Shown one piece after another: positions 25,612 through 34,544 of a DNA stretch of 64,000 nucleotides. Origin of the DNA: Mesorhizobium erdmanii USDA 3471 (GTDB lineage: Bacteria > Pseudomonadota > Alphaproteobacteria > Rhizobiales > Rhizobiaceae); assembly GCF_000472705.1 (NCBI RefSeq), contig NZ_AXAE01000024.1:1-64000 (forward strand), read 5' to 3'. The notes beneath the pieces were generated by a model. That model did no database searches. It was given only the letters and a program-made list of their open reading frames with translations, and was not told the DNA's origin. The stretch's first letter is position 1; every line of letters begins with the position of its first letter. The position numbers and the translations under genes are program-made.

Positions 25612-25950
25612 TTACAGCCAAACGCCGAGCCATACACGCTCGCGCCAGCAACGGACATGACGGCGCCCATGGCGCCAATAGCGACGGCAAACCCGTCTCC
25701 AGCCGCGACGGCGCCCGTGACGACGGCGCCACCGGCCGTGGTGGCCATGATGCCAGCGGCGATGGGAGACCTGCTCCACCTCGACGTCGTCATCGCCTTC
25801 GAAGACAGCCGGATCCGGCTTGTCCAGTTGATCGAGAATTCCGTTGCCCTGGGGAACACCTGCGACGGCGCGGCCGGGTCCGGCTACGCCCGCGAATGCC
25901 ACGGCCCCCGCAACGCCCAGCAGTCCTGTGAGAAACAACCGACGTTCCAT
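25612..25950 (-). CDS. Tat-signal small protein with protamine-like Arg/His/Trp tail
   Basis: Protein of 112 residues; GGGAGG precedes the ATG. The N-terminus MERRLFLTGLLGVAGAVAFA looks like a twin-arginine export signal, followed by GVAGPGRAVAG with a possible cleavage site. A short acidic middle (PAVFEGDDDVEVEQV) leads to a C-terminal half of about 50 residues dominated by Arg, His, Trp and Gly (for example RRWHHGHHGRWRRRHG) with two cysteines. Similar small proteins occur in rhizobia and some are annotated protamine-like, but the signal argues for an envelope role rather than DNA packing. Function unknown. Other long frames on both strands here are shadows. Confidence 0.65.
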   Translation of the reverse strand: MERRLFLTGLLGVAGAVAFAGVAGPGRAVAGVPQGNGILDQLDKPDPAVFEGDDDVEVEQVSHRRWHHGHHGRWRRRHGRRRGWRRVCRRYWRHGRRHVRCWRERVWLGVWL

Positions 25951-26058
25951 CAAAACCTCCCGAGTTGTTGACCACCGGCAGCTCATTCCCTCTCGCCCAA
26001 AACGGACTCCAGCGAGCATGCCGATTGGCCTGAACGCGCCAGTGCGGCTCCGGTTCCA

Positions 26059-27048
26059 TCACCCCACTTCGCGCAGGATGAAATCGTGCAGCATCTTGGC
26101 GGCCGGCGAAAGCGCGCGGTTCCTGACAGTGATCAGGCTGTAGGGCCTGACCTCGATGTCGAATTCGGTCTGGACGACATCGATGGCGCCGGCGAGCCCC
26201 TCGGGGTTCTGGATGAACTTCGCCACCTGCACCGAAACCGGCGCGATGGCGTCGGACTGGGCGACCATGACCAGCGTCAAGAGCAACGAGCTGGTGTTGA
26301 GGATCCGGTCCGGCAGCGCGATGTTGCGGTTGAGGAAATTGCTCTCCATCGCCTGGCGCAGCGGCGAGCCGCCCGACTGGAAGACCCAGTCATAGGCGGC
26401 GGTGTCTTCCAGCCGCACCACGCCGCCCCTGTTGAGCGGGTGACCACGGCGCACGATGAGACAGGCTTTCTCGACGCCGATGACACGCGATTCGAACAGC
26501 CGCGGATTGAGATCGTCGGGGATGCGCGCGATGATGAAATCATGGCGCGTAGCGATCAGTTCGCGCGCCAGCACATTGGAGGTCTCGACCTGCATGGTGA
26601 TCTCGATGCGTGGATAGATGCGGCGGATTTCTCGGATCGCCGGCACCGCCAGCTCGATCGCCGGCGCCGTCACGGCACCGAGAAACACGGAGCCGCCCTT
26701 GCCCGCCTTGAGCTCGGAAATCTCGCGATCGACCTCTCGCATCTCCAGCAGGATCGAACGCGCACGCCTTGCCAGCGCCTTGCCGTAGGGCGTCAGCGTG
26801 ATGCCGCGCGGCAGCCTCTCGCACAGCTTGACCTCGAGCACCGCCTCCATCTCGCCGATCATGCGCGACGCCGCCGGCTGCGAAATGTTCATGACCTGCG
26901 CCGCCGCGCTCACCCGGCCGTGGTCGTCGAGCGCGACGATCATGCGCATGTGCCGCAGGCTGAGGCCGCTGCGCAGTAGGGTTTCGCCATCACCCGGGGT
27001 ATCATTATAACTATTTGAGACCGCAGCCGGATTCCGTAACGCCGCCAT
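26059..27048 (-). CDS. gbpR: LysR-family regulator of the chvE locus
   Basis: LysR-type transcription factor of 329 residues. The winged helix spans about residues 30-90 (LRHMRMIVALDDHGRVSAAA, ISQPAASRMIGEME), followed by a substrate-binding domain of about 200 residues. It is divergent from chvE, and GbpR in Agrobacterium is the LysR protein that activates chvE in response to sugars such as arabinose and galactose. GGGAGA precedes the ATG. A near-perfect 18-bp dyad 65 bases upstream is a candidate operator. Assignment as GbpR rests on location and family. Confidence 0.87.
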   Translation of the reverse strand: MAALRNPAAVSNSYNDTPGDGETLLRSGLSLRHMRMIVALDDHGRVSAAAQVMNISQPAASRMIGEMEAVLEVKLCERLPRGITLTPYGKALARRARSILLEMREVDREISELKAGKGGSVFLGAVTAPAIELAVPAIREIRRIYPRIEITMQVETSNVLARELIATRHDFIIARIPDDLNPRLFESRVIGVEKACLIVRRGHPLNRGGVVRLEDTAAYDWVFQSGGSPLRQAMESNFLNRNIALPDRILNTSSLLLTLVMVAQSDAIAPVSVQVAKFIQNPEGLAGAIDVVQTEFDIEVRPYSLITVRNRALSPAAKMLHDFILREVG

Positions 27049-27112
27049 GGTTTCTCCCTACCTCCGCTTGCAACCCCTGGCATGTGCCGGCAAGCTGTCG
27101 TCCCCCATAGCA

Positions 27113-27130
27113 TATACCACTTGTGATATA
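27113..27130. promoter_or_regulatory. Candidate LysR (GbpR) operator in the gbpR-chvE interval
   Basis: The 18-bp sequence TATACCACTTGTGATATA is symmetric at 7 of 9 paired positions. It sits 65 bases before the gbpR start and about 230 before chvE in a 313-base divergent gap, as expected for autoregulation by a LysR protein. The rest of the gap has no gene. Confidence 0.45.
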
Positions 27131-27361
27131 GCAACCATCAAAGATCGCATTTGACAGTTATGGCAAAAGGGTCACAACGTCAGCGTGTTCCGGGACGCAA
27201 CGGTCGCCGACGATGAAAATCGTATCGATTGAAATCGGCAGCTCGGGACCATGGGAGGATACCGGAGATCGATATGACGGCAGTGGCGCCTTGGCGCTTC
27301 TGCACGATTGCGCGGCCCGCGACCCCCGGGGTGCCGCGTCCATCAACCAGGGAGAGTTTAA

Positions 27362-28432
27362 GTGAAAATCATCAAGACACTGGCCGCAGTCGCGGCGCTT
27401 GGCATCGCTGCCATGACCTATTCGGCGCATGCAGCCGACAAAGGTCTTGTCGGCGTGCTGATGCCGACCAAGACTTCGCAGCGCTGGATCAATGACGGCG
27501 ACGCCGTCAAGTCCCAGCTCGAGGCTCTCGGCTACACGGTCGACCTGCAGTATGCGCAGGACGACATCCCCAACCAGCTCAGCCAGCTGGAAAACGAAAT
27601 CACCAAGGGCCCGAAGGCGCTGATCATCGCCTCGATCGATGGCACTACCCTTTCGGATGCGCTGCAGAAGGCCGCTGATGCGGGCGTCGTCGTCGTTGCC
27701 TATGACCGCCTGATCAAGAAGACCAAGAATGTCGACTACTACACCACCTTCGACAATTTCGGCGTCGGCGTGATCCAGGCCAATTCACTGGTCAAGGGCC
27801 TCAAAGAGCGCTTCCCGAACACCAAGCCGTGGAACGTCGAACTGTTCGGCGGCTCGCCCGACGACAACAACGCCTTCTTCTTCTACAATGGTGCGATTTC
27901 CGTCCTGCAGCCGCTGATCGACAACGGCTCGATCAAGATCAAGTCCGGCCAGATGGGTATGGACAAGGTCGGTACGCTGCGCTGGCTGGCGGCGACCGCC
28001 CAGGCCCGCATGGACAACCTGCTGTCGGCCAACTACTCGGACGGCAGCCGCGTCGATGGTGTTCTGTCGCCCTATGATGGCCTGTCGCGCGGCATCACCG
28101 CCTCGCTGCGCGCCGTCGGCTACGGCACGGCCGCTCAGCCCTGGCCGATCGTGACCGGCCAGGACGCCGAGACCGCGTCGGTCAAGCTGATCATCACGGG
28201 CGAGCAGTACTCGACCGTGTTCAAGGACACCCGCGACCTCGCCAAGGCCACCGTCGGTCTGGTTGACAAGGTGCTGTCGGGCGGCAAGCCTGACGGCCTC
28301 GACGAAAAGACCTACAACAACGACGTCAAGGTCGTTCCCTCGATCCTGCTGACGCCGCATGAGGTCGACAAGTCGAACTACCAGAAGCTGGTCGTCGACT
28401 CCGGCTACATCAAGGCCGAAGACCTGAAGTAA
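27362..28432 (+). CDS. chvE: Periplasmic sugar-binding protein ChvE
   Basis: Substrate-binding protein of 356 residues with a signal peptide (KIIKTLAAVAALGIAAMTYSAHAA). The mature start DKGLVGVLMPTKTSQRWIND and the hinge segment ITKGPKALIIASIDGTTLSD are typical of ChvE/multiple monosaccharide-binding proteins. ChvE delivers aldoses (glucose, galactose, arabinose) to the GguAB transporter and, in Agrobacterium, also signals to VirA. The start is a GTG with GGGAGAG upstream. A strong hairpin terminator follows the stop, so most transcripts probably end there and chvE is made in excess of the transporter genes. Confidence 0.95.
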   Translation: MKIIKTLAAVAALGIAAMTYSAHAADKGLVGVLMPTKTSQRWINDGDAVKSQLEALGYTVDLQYAQDDIPNQLSQLENEITKGPKALIIASIDGTTLSDALQKAADAGVVVVAYDRLIKKTKNVDYYTTFDNFGVGVIQANSLVKGLKERFPNTKPWNVELFGGSPDDNNAFFFYNGAISVLQPLIDNGSIKIKSGQMGMDKVGTLRWLAATAQARMDNLLSANYSDGSRVDGVLSPYDGLSRGITASLRAVGYGTAAQPWPIVTGQDAETASVKLIITGEQYSTVFKDTRDLAKATVGLVDKVLSGGKPDGLDEKTYNNDVKVVPSILLTPHEVDKSNYQKLVVDSGYIKAEDLK

Positions 28433-28448
28433 TCTCGATTACAAAGAT

Positions 28449-28476
28449 AGGGGTCCTGCCCAACGCAGGGCCCCTT
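28449..28476 (+). terminator. Hairpin terminator between chvE and gguA
   Basis: AGGGGTCCTGC pairs with GCAGGGCCCCT across the loop CCAA and is followed by TTT. It is 16 bases past the chvE stop and is the likely cause of unequal expression of the binding protein and the ABC transporter genes. Confidence 0.8.
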
Positions 28477-28513
28477 TCCGTTCGCAAGCGACCCCGGTAT
28501 TGTTTCAGCCGGA

Positions 28514-28559
28514 CTTAAAGCGCGTCGGTTGCGATCCGATCCATGCGATGCGCTTTAAG
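28514..28559. repeat. Inverted repeat between chvE and gguA
   Basis: The arms CTTAAAGCGC (28514-28523) and GCGCTTTAAG (28550-28559) are exact complements across 26 bases that contain smaller GATCCGATCC repeats. It lies downstream of the chvE terminator and 77 bases upstream of gguA. It resembles the short rhizobial intergenic elements elsewhere in the window but shares no core with families A or B. Confidence 0.6.
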
Positions 28560-28635
28560 TATTTGTTTCCCTGCATGTCGTTGTCTCGAACCGCTGGCAC
28601 TTTTGAGCGACATGCGACAGGAGGAGCCTGGCCTT

Positions 28636-30168
28636 ATGACTTCGACGATTTTGGAGATGCGCGACATCACCAAGACGTTCCCGGGCGTGAAGGCGCTGTC
28701 GAACGTCAACCTCAGCGTCGAGGAAGGCGAGATCCACGCCGTGGTCGGCGAGAACGGCGCCGGCAAGTCGACGCTGATGAAGGTGCTGTCAGGCGTCTAC
28801 CCTGCGGGCACCTATGACGGCCAGATCGTCTTTCAGGGTCAGGAATGCCAGTTCAAGGGCATCCATGACAGCGAACACAAGGGCATTGTCATCATCCACC
28901 AAGAGCTTGCCCTGGTGCCGATGCTGTCAATCACCGAAAACATCTTCCTCGGCAACGAGAACGCCCGCTACGGCGTCATCGACTGGGATGCCAACGAGGC
29001 GCGCACCGCCGCCCTGTTGAAGAAGGTGGGCCTCAAGGAGGACCCCAAGACACTGATCACCAATATCGGCGTCGGCAAGCAGCAGTTGGTCGAGATCGCC
29101 AAGGCACTGAGCAAGGACGTCAAGCTCCTGATCCTCGACGAGCCGACCGCGTCGCTCAGCGAGAAGGACAGCCAGGCGCTGCTCGACCTTTTGCTCGAAT
29201 TCAAGCGGCAAGGCATGACCTCGATCCTGATCTCGCACAAGCTGAACGAAATCAACCGGGTCGCCGACAAAGTCACCGTCATCCGTGACGGGCGCACCAT
29301 CGAGACGCTGGCCAAGAAGGACATCTCCGAAGACCGCATCATCACGTCGATGGTCGGCCGCTCGCTCGACGACCGCTATCCGCCGCGCGAGCCTAACATC
29401 GGCGAAGTTGTGTTCGAGGTGAAGAACTGGTCGGTCTATCATCCGCTGCATGCCGAGCGGCAGGTGATCAAGGGCATCGACATCAATGTGCGCAAGGGCG
29501 AGGTGGTCGGCATAGCCGGGCTGATGGGTGCCGGCCGCACCGAATTCGCCATGAGCCTGTTCGGCCGTTCCTACGGCCGTCGCATCACCGGCGAGGTGCT
29601 CCTCAAGGGCAAGCCGGTCGACGTCTCATCGGTGAGCAAGGCGGTCCAACACGGCATCGCCTACGTGACCGAGGATCGCAAGACCTATGGTCTCAACCTC
29701 ATCGACCATATCAAGCACAATATAACGCTCGCCAATCTCAGCGGCGTGTCGCGCCACAGCGTGATCGACGATTTGCGCGAACTGGCCGTTGCCAACGACT
29801 ATCGCAAGAAGACCAATATCCGCGCTTCCAGCGTCTATCAGTTGACCGGCAATCTTTCCGGCGGGAACCAGCAGAAGGTGGTGCTGTCGAAATGGCTGTT
29901 CGCCGACCCGGACGTGCTGATCCTCGACGAGCCGACACGCGGTATCGACGTCGGCGCCAAGTACGAAATCTACACGATCATCGCGCGGCTTGCCTCGGAA
30001 GGTAAGGCGATCGTGGTCATCTCGTCGGAGATGCCGGAATTGCTCGGCATCACCGACCGCATCTACGTCATGAACGAAGGCCGCATCGTCGGCGAAATGG
30101 CCGCGGCGGACGCAAGCCAGGAAAAAATAATGCGCGCCATCGTTCGCGGAGAAGGAAAAGCAGCATGA
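28636..30168 (+). CDS. gguA: Sugar ABC transporter ATP-binding protein GguA
   Basis: Double ATPase of the carbohydrate-uptake CUT2 group, 510 residues. The first half has Walker A GENGAGKSTL and Walker B LLILDEPTASLS; the second half has a degenerate Walker A (GLMGAGRTEFAM), the signature LSGGNQQKVVLSKWL and Walker B VLILDEPTRGID. This two-domain pattern, with a degenerate second P-loop, is normal for the RbsA/GguA family. AGGAGG lies upstream of the ATG at 28636; the longer frame to 28543 runs through the inverted repeat and is unlikely. It pairs with GguB and ChvE. Confidence 0.95.
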   Translation: MTSTILEMRDITKTFPGVKALSNVNLSVEEGEIHAVVGENGAGKSTLMKVLSGVYPAGTYDGQIVFQGQECQFKGIHDSEHKGIVIIHQELALVPMLSITENIFLGNENARYGVIDWDANEARTAALLKKVGLKEDPKTLITNIGVGKQQLVEIAKALSKDVKLLILDEPTASLSEKDSQALLDLLLEFKRQGMTSILISHKLNEINRVADKVTVIRDGRTIETLAKKDISEDRIITSMVGRSLDDRYPPREPNIGEVVFEVKNWSVYHPLHAERQVIKGIDINVRKGEVVGIAGLMGAGRTEFAMSLFGRSYGRRITGEVLLKGKPVDVSSVSKAVQHGIAYVTEDRKTYGLNLIDHIKHNITLANLSGVSRHSVIDDLRELAVANDYRKKTNIRASSVYQLTGNLSGGNQQKVVLSKWLFADPDVLILDEPTRGIDVGAKYEIYTIIARLASEGKAIVVISSEMPELLGITDRIYVMNEGRIVGEMAAADASQEKIMRAIVRGEGKAA

Positions 30169-31451
30169 GCACCGAAAGCGCCCCCGCCCCGCAGGGCAAC
30201 ATCGCCGAAGACCAGCGCCCACGCATTGCCGTCTCGGCGCTCACGACGAACCTGCGCGAATACGGTCTGATCATCGCGCTGATCGTCATCATGCTGTTCT
30301 TCCAGTTCACCACGTCGGGAACGTTGTTCAAGCCGGTCAACCTCAGCAATCTGGTGCAGCAGAACTCGTTCATCATCGTGATGGCGCTGGGCATGCTGCT
30401 GGTCATCGTTTCCGGCTACATCGACCTCAGCGTCGGATCGGTCGCTGGCTTCATCGGCGCGCTGGCGGCGAACATGATGGTCATCTGGCAGCTCGGACCG
30501 CTCAGCAATCCGCTGGTGGTTTCGATCGTCTGCCTGGTCGTCGGCGGCCTGATCGGCGCGGCGCAAGGCTATTGGATCGCCTATCACCGCATACCGAGCT
30601 TCATCGTCACGCTGGCCGGCATGCTGATCTTCCGCGGCATCTGCCAGGCGCTGCTGGGCGGCGGATCCTCGGTCGGGCCACTTCCGGACGACTTCAAGGC
30701 ACTGAGCTCCGGCTTCATTCCGGATGTGATCGGCCCGCTGACGCTGATCCCGCCGACGGTGAACGCCGCCGGAAAGACCATCCTGGGCAGTGGCCTGACG
30801 CTGCACATGACGACGGTCGTGCTTGGCCTGATCGCCGTGGTGGCCTATGCTTATTTCGGGCTCCGCACTCGGCGCAAGCGCGAACGCCATGGCTATGAGG
30901 CCGAGCCCTTTGCCCTGTTCGTCATCAAGACGCTGGTTGCCAGCGCGCTGGCTCTGTTCCTGGTCTATGAGTTCGCCAGCTATCGCGGGTTGCCGGTGGT
31001 GCTGCTCGTTATGGGCGTGCTGATCACGTTGTTCGTCTTCGTAACCAAGCGCATGACAATCGGCCGCCGTATCTACGCGATGGGCGGCAACCCCAAGGCG
31101 GCGCAGTTGTCGGGCATCAATACCGAGCGGCTCACGCTGCTGGTGTTCATCAACATGGGCGTGCTGTCGGCGCTAGGCGGTCTGATCATCGCGGCGCGGC
31201 TCGGCCAGGCCGTGCCGGCGGCGGGTCTCGGTTCGGAACTCGACGTCATCGCCGCCGTGTTCATCGGCGGCGCCTCGGCAATGGGCGGCGTCGGCCAGGT
31301 CATCGGCGCCGTGGTCGGCGGCTTTATCATGGGCGTGATGAACAACGGCATGTCGATCATGGGCGTCAATGTCGACTGGCAGCAGGTGGTCAAAGGCCTG
31401 GTGTTGCTCGGCGCCGTGATCTTCGACGTCTACAACAAGAACAAGGCCTGA
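30165..31451 (+). CDS. gguB: Sugar ABC transporter permease GguB
   Basis: Inner-membrane permease of 428 residues of the RbsC/XylH type with about ten spans. Diagnostic regions are VMALGMLLVIVSGYIDLSVG near residue 70 and GGNPKAAQLSGINTERL, the loop that contacts the ATPase, near 305. GGLIIAARLGQAVPAAGLG and FIGGASAMGGVGQVIGAVVG are the conserved C-terminal stretches. It overlaps gguA by 4 bases. Together with ChvE and GguA it forms a complete importer for monosaccharides. Confidence 0.96.
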   Translation: MSTESAPAPQGNIAEDQRPRIAVSALTTNLREYGLIIALIVIMLFFQFTTSGTLFKPVNLSNLVQQNSFIIVMALGMLLVIVSGYIDLSVGSVAGFIGALAANMMVIWQLGPLSNPLVVSIVCLVVGGLIGAAQGYWIAYHRIPSFIVTLAGMLIFRGICQALLGGGSSVGPLPDDFKALSSGFIPDVIGPLTLIPPTVNAAGKTILGSGLTLHMTTVVLGLIAVVAYAYFGLRTRRKRERHGYEAEPFALFVIKTLVASALALFLVYEFASYRGLPVVLLVMGVLITLFVFVTKRMTIGRRIYAMGGNPKAAQLSGINTERLTLLVFINMGVLSALGGLIIAARLGQAVPAAGLGSELDVIAAVFIGGASAMGGVGQVIGAVVGGFIMGVMNNGMSIMGVNVDWQQVVKGLVLLGAVIFDVYNKNKA

Positions 31452-31453
31452 CA

Positions 31454-31490
31454 GGAGCAGTTCCAGGAAAAGCGTATCGCGGTTTTCCCG
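31454..31490 (-). repeat. Rhizobial intergenic repeat, family A copy 3 (inverted, partial)
   Basis: Read on the minus strand it gives CGGGAAAACCG, CTTTTCCTGGAACTGCTC, matching the core of the copies at 8298 and 46520. It follows the gguB stop by a few bases. The remaining sequence up to gguC (31491-31739) contains only a short GTTCC/GGAAC repeat near 31603 and no gene. Confidence 0.6.
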
Positions 31491-31739
31491 CAGGCATTGC
31501 GCAGAAACAAAATACTGGAGCGGCCGAACCGCTCCGACGAGGCAACAAGGAAGGCATACGGGTCACATCGCGGCGCTGCCGGCAACCGTCCGGCACCAAG
31601 AAGTTCCCTCAAGGAACCAAGCCCCACGATCGCAATCCGAACGGAGAATTACACCCGTGGCATGGGCGACGACCCGGCCGCGCTTGGGAAGGTTTGCCGC
31701 AGCGGCAGCCATGCCAAGGCACATGAGAGAGGATTGATC

Positions 31740-32732
31740 ATGCTGATCTCGCAGATTCTCGACGACGCCGAGACGATCCGTGTCGTTGCCCGCAGTGGCG
31801 GCAAGACCCGGATCATCAACGGCGCCCGCAGCGTCTATTCGCTGGCGATGGAGGCCGCCCGCACGGGCGTCGGCCTTGCCACCCTGATCGAGCGCAAGGG
31901 GCTAGGCGAGACGATCGATCTCGATGCCGCCTACAAAAAGGGGCGACTGTTGTCGCCGATCAATCACCCCGATCCGGCCCACCTGCATCTCACCGGCACC
32001 GGACTGACGCATCTCGGCTCGGCGGCGACGCGCGATTCCATGCACAAGAAGCTCAGCACCGATGGCGAGGAGCAGCTCACTGATTCCATGAAGATGTTCC
32101 GCATGGGACTGGAGGGCGGCAAGCCCGCCAAGGGCCAGATCGGCGTGCAGCCGGAGTGGTTCTACAAGGGCAACGGCACCATGGCCGTGGCGCCGGGTGC
32201 CGCACTCCTGTCCCCGGCCTTCGCCAAGGACGCCGGCGAAGAACCCGAGATCGCCGGCATTTATGTCATCGGCGATGACGGCGCGCCTTTTCGTGTCGGA
32301 TTTACGCTGTCGAACGAATTTTCCGACCATGTGACCGAGCGCGTGAACTATCTGTTCCTTGCCCATTCCAAGCTGCGCAACGCCTCGTTCGGACCGGAGA
32401 TCCTGATTGGCGACCTGCCTTCCGATATCAGGGGCACCTCACGCATCGTGCGTGACGGCAACACGCTGTGGGAAAAGCCGTTCCTGTCGGGCGAAGCCAA
32501 CATGTCACACACCATCGCCAATCTCGAACATCATCATTTCAAGTATTCGGCCTTCCGCCAGCCGGGTGACGTGCACGTACACATGTTCGGCACGGCGACG
32601 CTGTCGTTCGCCGACGGCATCAAGACCGAGGCCGGCGATGTGTTCGAGATAGAGGCCGGGGATTTCGGCCTGCCACTGCGCAATCCGCTAGAGATCGAAA
32701 AGCCGGTGAAGGTGGTGGTGAAGGCTCTGTGA
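31740..32732 (+). CDS. gguC: GguC / AraD1-family protein
   Basis: Protein of 330 residues, fumarylacetoacetate-hydrolase-like by the C-terminal part (FRVGFTLSNEFSDHVTERVN, KLRNASFGPEILIG). It begins MLISQILDDAETIRVVARSG after GAGAGGA; the longer frame to 31497 runs through the repeat and lacks a start site. It is the standard third gene of chvE-gguABC loci. Relatives are named AraD1 and thought to act in sugar-acid breakdown (dehydration of a keto-deoxy acid), which suits the aldose importer encoded upstream, but the exact reaction is not established from sequence. Confidence 0.85.
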   Translation: MLISQILDDAETIRVVARSGGKTRIINGARSVYSLAMEAARTGVGLATLIERKGLGETIDLDAAYKKGRLLSPINHPDPAHLHLTGTGLTHLGSAATRDSMHKKLSTDGEEQLTDSMKMFRMGLEGGKPAKGQIGVQPEWFYKGNGTMAVAPGAALLSPAFAKDAGEEPEIAGIYVIGDDGAPFRVGFTLSNEFSDHVTERVNYLFLAHSKLRNASFGPEILIGDLPSDIRGTSRIVRDGNTLWEKPFLSGEANMSHTIANLEHHHFKYSAFRQPGDVHVHMFGTATLSFADGIKTEAGDVFEIEAGDFGLPLRNPLEIEKPVKVVVKAL

Positions 32733-32785
32733 GGCGCCGGTCGACTCAAGTACGCTCAGCAGTCCCTGACAACAGGCTTCGGCAC

Positions 32786-33238
32786 ATGCGTACCATCTAT
32801 ATGCCAGACTGGTTTCGAGCCCTTTGCCTTGCGTTATTGCTCACCGGTCCGTCGTCCGTAGCCCATGGCGCCGCGCAATGCAGCTCCAAATCCTATGGAG
32901 AGGCACTCGGCCAGATGAAAGCCCGCCTTCTGACATCCGGCTACTCAATTTCCCAGGCCGATTTCCTGATGAACAATGCCGACCAGCGGATCTCCATGCT
33001 GACCGCCGCCAAACTCAACAATGCGGCCAAGCAATGCGGCATAAACTCGGCCCGTGCCCATGTCCTTGGCTGCTTGGACAAAGTGCTGTTCCCTTTGGAA
33101 GGCTCGAAAGCATCGCTTGACTCGACAAGACAATCCGCCGCGTGGGGAAAGACGCAATTGGCGCGGCGCGAACTGCTTTTCATCGGCAGCTTTAATGCGT
33201 GTCTGGAGACCGCGAAAAAGCGCATGTTTCACCGCTGA
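32786..33238 (+). CDS. Hypothetical secreted cysteine-containing protein
   Basis: Protein of 150 residues with a signal peptide (MRTIYMPDWFRALCLALLLT) and probable cleavage after VAHGA. The mature part has four cysteines (AAQCSS, KQCG, LGCLD, NACLE) that could form two disulfides, and is mostly helical. I recognise no family. The frame is open upstream to 32729, overlapping gguC by 4 bases, but the signal peptide begins at 32786. It may be co-transcribed with gguC. Function unknown. Confidence 0.6.
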   Translation: MRTIYMPDWFRALCLALLLTGPSSVAHGAAQCSSKSYGEALGQMKARLLTSGYSISQADFLMNNADQRISMLTAAKLNNAAKQCGINSARAHVLGCLDKVLFPLEGSKASLDSTRQSAAWGKTQLARRELLFIGSFNACLETAKKRMFHR

Positions 33239-33304
33239 CCAGTGCATCCGTGCCCTCGGTATATGTCGAAGTCGAACGGTTGCCGCGACTGGATAGCCCG
33301 AAAG

Positions 33305-34399
33305 TCACCGAGCCGCGCGGAAATGCTTGGAGAGCTTCAGGCCCTGCGCCTGGTAGTTGGAGCCGAGATCGGTGCCGTAGAGCGCCTGCGGCCGCTTGAG
33401 CATATGCTCGTAGACCAGCCGTCCGACGATCTGGCCATGGTCGAGGATAAACGGCACTTCATGGCTGCGCACTTCGAGCACGGCCCGGCTGCCGGTGCCG
33501 CCTGACGCCGAATGGCCGAAGCCCGGATCGAAGAAACCGGCATAGTGGACGCGGAATTCGCCGACCAGCGGATCGAAGGGTGTCATCTCGGCGGCGTAGA
33601 GCGGCGGCACATGCACCGCTTCCTGGCTGACGAGGATGTAGAATTCGTCGGGATCGAGCACCAGTTCGCCGGCGCCGCTCTTGTGGATCGGCTCCCAGAA
33701 ATCGACGACATCCTGCGCCGCGCGCTTGTCGACATCGACAAGGCCGGTGTGATGCTTGCCGCGATAGCCGACCAGCCCGTCACTGTCGCCCTTGAGGTCG
33801 ATCGACAGCGCGATGCCATCGCCCGAAATATTCGGCGGCTCGGTCGCGACCAGCATCTGCGCGCTATGCAACTCATGCAGTTCGGCTTCCGAGAGCAGGG
33901 CGTTGCCGGTGCGGAAGCGGATCTGCGACAGGCGCGAGCCGGTGCGCACGACGATCGGGAACGTGCGCGGGCTGACTTCGAGGTAGAGGGGACCGTTGTA
34001 GCCGGCGGCGATCTTGTCGAACTCGTGGCCACGGTCGGTCATGACACGGGTAAAGATATCGAGCCGTCCGGTCGAGCTCTTCGGATTGGCGGAAGCGGAC
34101 ACGGTCGACGGCAGCGCAAGGCTTTCCAGCAGCGGCACGATGTAGACACAACCCGTTTCCAGCACGGCGCCATCGGCGAGGCTGAACTCATGCAGCTTCA
34201 GCCGGTCGAGTTTGTCGACAACCCGATGATCGGGGCCGGGCAGAAAGGAGGCGCGTACGCGGAAGGCCGTGTCGCCGAGCCTGAGATCCAGGCTCGCTGG
34301 CTGGATCTGGTCGGCATCGAGCGCGCGAGGCGACTTCAGCGCGCCGGACTGGAACAGCGCCGAAATGTCCTGATCGGGAAGAATGCCTGTCTGCCGCAA
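33305..34399 (-). CDS. dcd: dCTP deaminase-family protein (2'-deoxycytidine 5'-triphosphate deaminase)
   Basis: Enzyme of 364 residues from a TTG with GGAG upstream (frame open to 34450). It is about twice the length of E. coli Dcd and follows the longer alphaproteobacterial form, with two dUTPase-like halves. The N-terminal half has IQPASLDLRLGDTAFRV and SSTGRLDIFTRVMTDRG, matching conserved dCTP-deaminase/dUTPase motifs (P-A-S-hydrophobic-D-hydrophobic-R-hydrophobic-G). The C-terminal half repeats the fold (FDPLVGEFRVHYAGFFDPGFG). It converts dCTP to dUTP for thymidylate synthesis. It is divergent from the SAM-II-controlled metZ gene. Confidence 0.88.
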   Translation of the reverse strand: MRQTGILPDQDISALFQSGALKSPRALDADQIQPASLDLRLGDTAFRVRASFLPGPDHRVVDKLDRLKLHEFSLADGAVLETGCVYIVPLLESLALPSTVSASANPKSSTGRLDIFTRVMTDRGHEFDKIAAGYNGPLYLEVSPRTFPIVVRTGSRLSQIRFRTGNALLSEAELHELHSAQMLVATEPPNISGDGIALSIDLKGDSDGLVGYRGKHHTGLVDVDKRAAQDVVDFWEPIHKSGAGELVLDPDEFYILVSQEAVHVPPLYAAEMTPFDPLVGEFRVHYAGFFDPGFGHSASGGTGSRAVLEVRSHEVPFILDHGQIVGRLVYEHMLKRPQALYGTDLGSNYQAQGLKLSKHFRAAR

Positions 34400-34544
34400 A
34401 GTCTGGCTCCGCTCGAAGGCCGGTCTCTTTGTGGCAGGTTCTTGCCGCAAAACCGCTGGATACTCTTGCGGAACCTGCCTGGTACAAACCTCTTAATGAA
34501 GCCGGCAATTGACGCAAGCGTGGTACGGGTCTAAAGGGTCGTTA

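Noticed and set aside
25473..25859. 128-codon minus-strand frame overlapping the protamine-like gene
   Set aside because: It lies in another frame of the same strand, without a ribosome-binding site or signal peptide; the frame at 25612-25950 has both.
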